Shown here: one piece after another, positions 60,369 through 64,000 of the stretch
How positions within the stretch are numbered: position 1 is the first letter of the stretch
Layout: every line of letters begins with the position of its first letter
NCBI GenBank assembly: GCA_902560565.1
Contig: CACEMG010000001.1
Location: forward strand, 1-64,000
DNA: 64,000 nt
Direction of reading: 5' to 3'
From: an uncultured Pelagibacteraceae bacterium
GTDB taxonomy: Bacteria > Pseudomonadota > Alphaproteobacteria > Pelagibacterales > Pelagibacteraceae
Notes under the pieces: generated by a model
Told to the model about the DNA's origin: nothing
The model's database searches: none
The model's input: the letters and a program-made list of their open reading frames with translations, nothing else
Made by a program: the position numbers and the translations under genes

Positions 60369-61133
60369 ATGACAAAATTTAAATACCTTAAAATAAAGAA
60401 TAATCAAAAAATAAGATATTTAAGTAATAACTATACAAAAAACCTTTATGTTGTTTTTCTGCATGGATTTATGTCTGATGTTGAGGGAGAGAAACCTAAA
60501 ACTTTTTTAAGTTTCTGCAAAGAGAATAAAATTGGATTTTTAGCAGTTGAATATTCTGGGCATGGAAAATCGTCAGGTGAGTTTACGAAAGGAAATATTA
60601 GCAAATGGACTAGTGATACTAAGTTGGCTATCAAAAAATTAGTCAAAAAAAACGATTTTATATTAATCGGTTCTAGTATGGGTTCTTGGATATCTACAAA
60701 CCAATTTAAATTTTTTTCAAAACAAATAAAAGGATTTATTGGTATTGGTTCCGCGCCTGAGTTTTTAGAAAAAGTCATGTGGAAAAAATTTTCTAAGAAA
60801 ATGAAAAGAGAGACCATCAAAAATGGGGTTTATCATTTAAAACACGGCGAATATGAGTATCCTATTACTTTTCAACTCATAAAGGATGGAAGGAAAAACA
60901 AGGTATTGCATAAAAGAATAGATTTAAAAATACCGGTTACATTATTTCATGGTAAAAAAGATGATACGGTTCCAGTAGTTTATTCACGAAAACTCCTTAA
61001 AATTTTTAAGTTTGCACAAAAAAAAATAATTGTAATAAAAAATGGCGATCATAGCCTATTTAAAAAGCAGTTTAAGTTAAAAATTTTAAAAGAGTTAAAA
61101 ATAATTATTAATAATTACAAAGATTCTAATTAA
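60369..61133 (+). CDS. Alpha/beta-hydrolase family protein
   Basis: VVFLHGFMSDVEG, EYSGHGKSSGEF, LIGSSMGSWIS, LFHGKKDDTVPVVYS, NGDHSLFK. Confidence 0.9.
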   Translation: MTKFKYLKIKNNQKIRYLSNNYTKNLYVVFLHGFMSDVEGEKPKTFLSFCKENKIGFLAVEYSGHGKSSGEFTKGNISKWTSDTKLAIKKLVKKNDFILIGSSMGSWISTNQFKFFSKQIKGFIGIGSAPEFLEKVMWKKFSKKMKRETIKNGVYHLKHGEYEYPITFQLIKDGRKNKVLHKRIDLKIPVTLFHGKKDDTVPVVYSRKLLKIFKFAQKKIIVIKNGDHSLFKKQFKLKILKELKIIINNYKDSN

Positions 61134-62004
61134 GTAATTTTTTATTAATATAGTTTAAACCTTCAATATATGTAGGATATTTAAAGTTATACCTAAAAAA
61201 TTCTTTTGCTTTTTTGTTGCTTACCTTTTTGGAGTCATTGTAGAAAGCTTTTAACATTTCGCTTTCAATTTGATCTAGCTTTATTTCTTTGGGCTCAGGT
61301 AAATTCAGAATTTTAGCGCCATATTGCATCACATCTTCAGAAGATGCGGGCTTATCATCTGAGACATTGTAAACTTCACCTTTTTTAAATTTATTAAGTG
61401 ATATAAATAATATGTTTGCAATATCTTCCACATGTACTCTTGAAAAAAATTGATTTTTTTTTCTTATGATACTTGCGTTACCAGATTTTATTCTCTCTAA
61501 CACATTATTTATATTTGAGTAGATTCCTGACAATCTAAAAATTTGAATCGGTATTTTATGTTCTTCATACATTTTAAGCCAACCATTCTCTACTGCTAAT
61601 CTTTCAATGCCGCTTTTCGATTTTGGTAAAGTTTTGCTTTTTTCATCTACCCACTCTCCCTTGTGATCTCCATAAACACTTGTTGCAGATAAATATGTTA
61701 TCCACTTAATATTTTGATTGAGAAGTTCTTTTGAAAAATACTTCAAAACTAAATCTATTTTATCTTTTGGAGGTATAGATATAAGTATGTGGTCAGAATT
61801 ATTTAATTTATTTTGAATATTTTTATCTATTTTTTCGTTGTTAAATTCAAAATTTGAAACTTTTTGACCTAAGAATTCGATTTCACCACTTGCTTGTCTT
61901 GTAGTTATTGAGATATTTAATTTGTACTCCTCTGAAAGAAGTTTTTTAATAAATTCTTTAGCAACTTGTCCAAAGCCAAAAAAAAAAATATTGAGTTCTT
62001 TCAA
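61126..62004 (-). CDS. YeeZ-like NAD(P)-binding epimerase/SDR protein
   Basis: FFFGFGQVAKEFIKKL, YLSATSVYGDHKGEWVDE, FRLSGIYS, RVHVEDIANILF, YNVSDDKPASSEDV. Confidence 0.85.
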   Translation of the reverse strand: MKELNIFFFGFGQVAKEFIKKLLSEEYKLNISITTRQASGEIEFLGQKVSNFEFNNEKIDKNIQNKLNNSDHILISIPPKDKIDLVLKYFSKELLNQNIKWITYLSATSVYGDHKGEWVDEKSKTLPKSKSGIERLAVENGWLKMYEEHKIPIQIFRLSGIYSNINNVLERIKSGNASIIRKKNQFFSRVHVEDIANILFISLNKFKKGEVYNVSDDKPASSEDVMQYGAKILNLPEPKEIKLDQIESEMLKAFYNDSKKVSNKKAKEFFRYNFKYPTYIEGLNYINKKLLN

Positions 62005-62005
62005 T

Positions 62006-63997
62006 TTAACTTACTTCTTTTACCATTGATTTTGTAGAGATAGGATTTTCTAGTTTATCCAACATTTCTTTAGGACAAACTTGTAGAAAATTATTTAATT
62101 CATTTTCGAAATTATTCAAAATATTTTTAGAAATTTCAGATCCAGTATATTTGACATGTTCTTTTATTAGGGATTTTAGATAATCTTTCCAGTAATCCGT
62201 TTCTGGAATTTGCCATACTACTGTTTCTGAATTAACTTTTTTGCTAAATAATTTATTTTTATCATAAACAAAACCCATTCCTCCTGTCATCCCTGCAGCA
62301 AAGTTATCACCGACGTCACCTAAAATTACAACAGTTCCACCGGTCATATACTCACAACCATTTGAGTCACATCCTTCAATTACAGAAATGGCTCCAGAGT
62401 TTCTAACTGCAAACCTTTCTCCTGCCTTACCGGAAGCATATAGTCTACCAGAAGTAGCTCCATATAATACTGTATTTCCTATAATAGTATTTTCAGGAGA
62501 ATTTAAGTTACTTTCTTCAGAGAGTTTAATTGAAACTATTGCTCCTGATAGACCCTTGCCAACATAATCATTCGCATCACCTTTCAAATTTAAAGATAGA
62601 CCTTTTCCTCCAAATGCACCAAAAGATTGCCCGGCTGATCCAACAAAATTTAGATTTAAAAAATTATCCTCTAACTTTTCATAACCAAATTTTTTATATA
62701 AATTATGTGAAATTCTTGTACCCACAGCCCTATGGGTATTTTTGATTTCAAATACTTCATCTATTTTCTCATTATTGTCGATTTTTTTTTCAATTGCCGG
62801 CCATATTTCTTGATCAAGAGTATCAGGAACAAAATTTATTGATTGGTTCTCACAATAACGTTTATTTTTTCCACTATCTGCTTGAACAAATAAAGGATTT
62901 AAATCTAAATCGTCCAAATTTGGTGAGCCTTTACTTACTTGTCTCAATAAGTCAGTCCTTCCAATTATTTCATTAATCGATTTAAAGCCTAATTCGGCTA
63001 ATATCTCTCGAACTTCGTTAGCTATAAAAGTAAACAAATTTACTACCTTGTCAGGCGTGCCACTAAATTTTTCTCTTAATTTATCATCCTGAGTACAAAC
63101 ACCTACCGGACAAGTGTTAGAATGACATTGACGTACCATAATACAGCCCATTGCTACCAACGCAGTAGTTGCTACGCCATATTCCTCGGCTCCCATCATG
63201 GCTGCAATTACAACATCTCTTCCAGTTTTAATTCCACCATCAGTTCTAAGTGTTACAGAGTCTCTCAAATTATTAAGTGTTAAAACTTGATTAGCTTCAG
63301 TTAATCCCATTTCCCATGGTATTCCAACGTATTTAACACTTGTTTGTGGAGATGCACCAGTACCTCCATTGTGACCAGAAATTAAAATAATATCAGCTTT
63401 TGCTTTTGCTACACCAGCAGCGATTGTTCCTATTCCTGATGAGGCTACGAGTTTTACTCCAACTCTTGCTTTAGGATTAATTTGTTTTAAATCATAAATT
63501 AATTGTGCAAGATCTTCTATTGAATAAATATCATGGTGTGGTGGGGGAGAAATCAAGGTCACACCTGGAGTCGAATGTCTTAATTTAGCGATTTCCTCTG
63601 AAACTTTGAACCCTGGTAATTGACCACCTTCTCCAGGTTTAGCGCCCTGTGCAATTTTGATCTCAATTTCGTTACAATTGTTCAAGTAATTTATTGTTAC
63701 ACCAAATCTTGCAGAGGCTATTTGTTTAACTCTTGAGTTTGCGCTGTCTCCATTATCCATTTTTTTAAACCTTACTTCATCTTCACCACCCTCACCACTA
63801 CATGAAGCACCTTTAATACGATTCATTCCTATTGCTAACGTTTCATGCGCTTCTTTAGACAAGGCTCCATGAGACATGCTTCCACTTCCAAATCTTTTAA
63901 GTATGTTTTCTACTGGTTCAACTTCTGAAATATCTATTGGTTTGTTTAAGTATCTTTGTCTAAAATCAATAAGATCTCTTAGATTTATTGGTGGCAA
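62006..63997 (-). CDS. gltB: Glutamate synthase large subunit, C-terminal part (continues beyond the window edge)
   Basis: FGSGSMSHGALSKEAHETLAIGMNRI, GEGGEDEVRF, KPGEGGQLPG, SPPPHHDIYSIEDLAQLIYDLK, GHNGGTGASP, GXXGXG GXGXG repeats in the C-terminal domain. Confidence 0.97.
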   Translation of the reverse strand: MPPINLRDLIDFRQRYLNKPIDISEVEPVENILKRFGSGSMSHGALSKEAHETLAIGMNRIKGASCSGEGGEDEVRFKKMDNGDSANSRVKQIASARFGVTINYLNNCNEIEIKIAQGAKPGEGGQLPGFKVSEEIAKLRHSTPGVTLISPPPHHDIYSIEDLAQLIYDLKQINPKARVGVKLVASSGIGTIAAGVAKAKADIILISGHNGGTGASPQTSVKYVGIPWEMGLTEANQVLTLNNLRDSVTLRTDGGIKTGRDVVIAAMMGAEEYGVATTALVAMGCIMVRQCHSNTCPVGVCTQDDKLREKFSGTPDKVVNLFTFIANEVREILAELGFKSINEIIGRTDLLRQVSKGSPNLDDLDLNPLFVQADSGKNKRYCENQSINFVPDTLDQEIWPAIEKKIDNNEKIDEVFEIKNTHRAVGTRISHNLYKKFGYEKLEDNFLNLNFVGSAGQSFGAFGGKGLSLNLKGDANDYVGKGLSGAIVSIKLSEESNLNSPENTIIGNTVLYGATSGRLYASGKAGERFAVRNSGAISVIEGCDSNGCEYMTGGTVVILGDVGDNFAAGMTGGMGFVYDKNKLFSKKVNSETVVWQIPETDYWKDYLKSLIKEHVKYTGSEISKNILNNFENELNNFLQVCPKEMLDKLENPISTKSMVKEVS

Positions 63998-64000
63998 ATT

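Overview
This is a low-GC (roughly 30%, by eye) alphaproteobacterial chromosome segment. Gene order and family content suggest a SAR11/Pelagibacterales-like or similar streamlined marine lineage, which is inference. Recognisable blocks are: trpB-trpA-accD-folC-trxA; a 12 kb accessory island of nucleic-acid enzymes (about 4.6-16.5 kb); hisG-hisZ-hisS; csp/infA/hisD/DUF2948/murA/dcd; rpmH-rnpA-yidD-yidC-argB-HAD-dapD-dapE; an HDAC-like and SET-domain pair; truA-fmt-def; aroK-aroB; bolA/dnaJ-like/cobS/cobT; regB/gyrB; a surface-glycan gene group; lepA-pheT-pheS-rplT-rpmI-infC-thrS; and the 3' part of gltB. Three tRNAs are readable (Phe, Thr, Ser). The most striking observation is at 31.9 kb. A histone-deacetylase-like gene is interrupted exactly inside its catalytic RPPGHH motif by a 44-nt GC-rich insertion. 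The insertion contains a near-perfect 14-bp hairpin and an early UAG stop, and is bounded by synonymous glycine codons (GGG ... GGA). Removing or hopping over the 44 nt restores the reading frame and the motif. This layout resembles programmed translational bypassing (T4 gene 60, yeast mitochondrial byp elements). Other candidates are a 27-nt exact duplication of an ExoI active-site motif into the adjacent gene, a GC-rich structured hisS leader, a GHKL-ATPase/HExxH fusion protein inside the nuclease island, and several housekeeping enzymes with unusual substitutions at normally near-invariant motifs. All family calls come from motif recognition by eye; no searches or computations were run.
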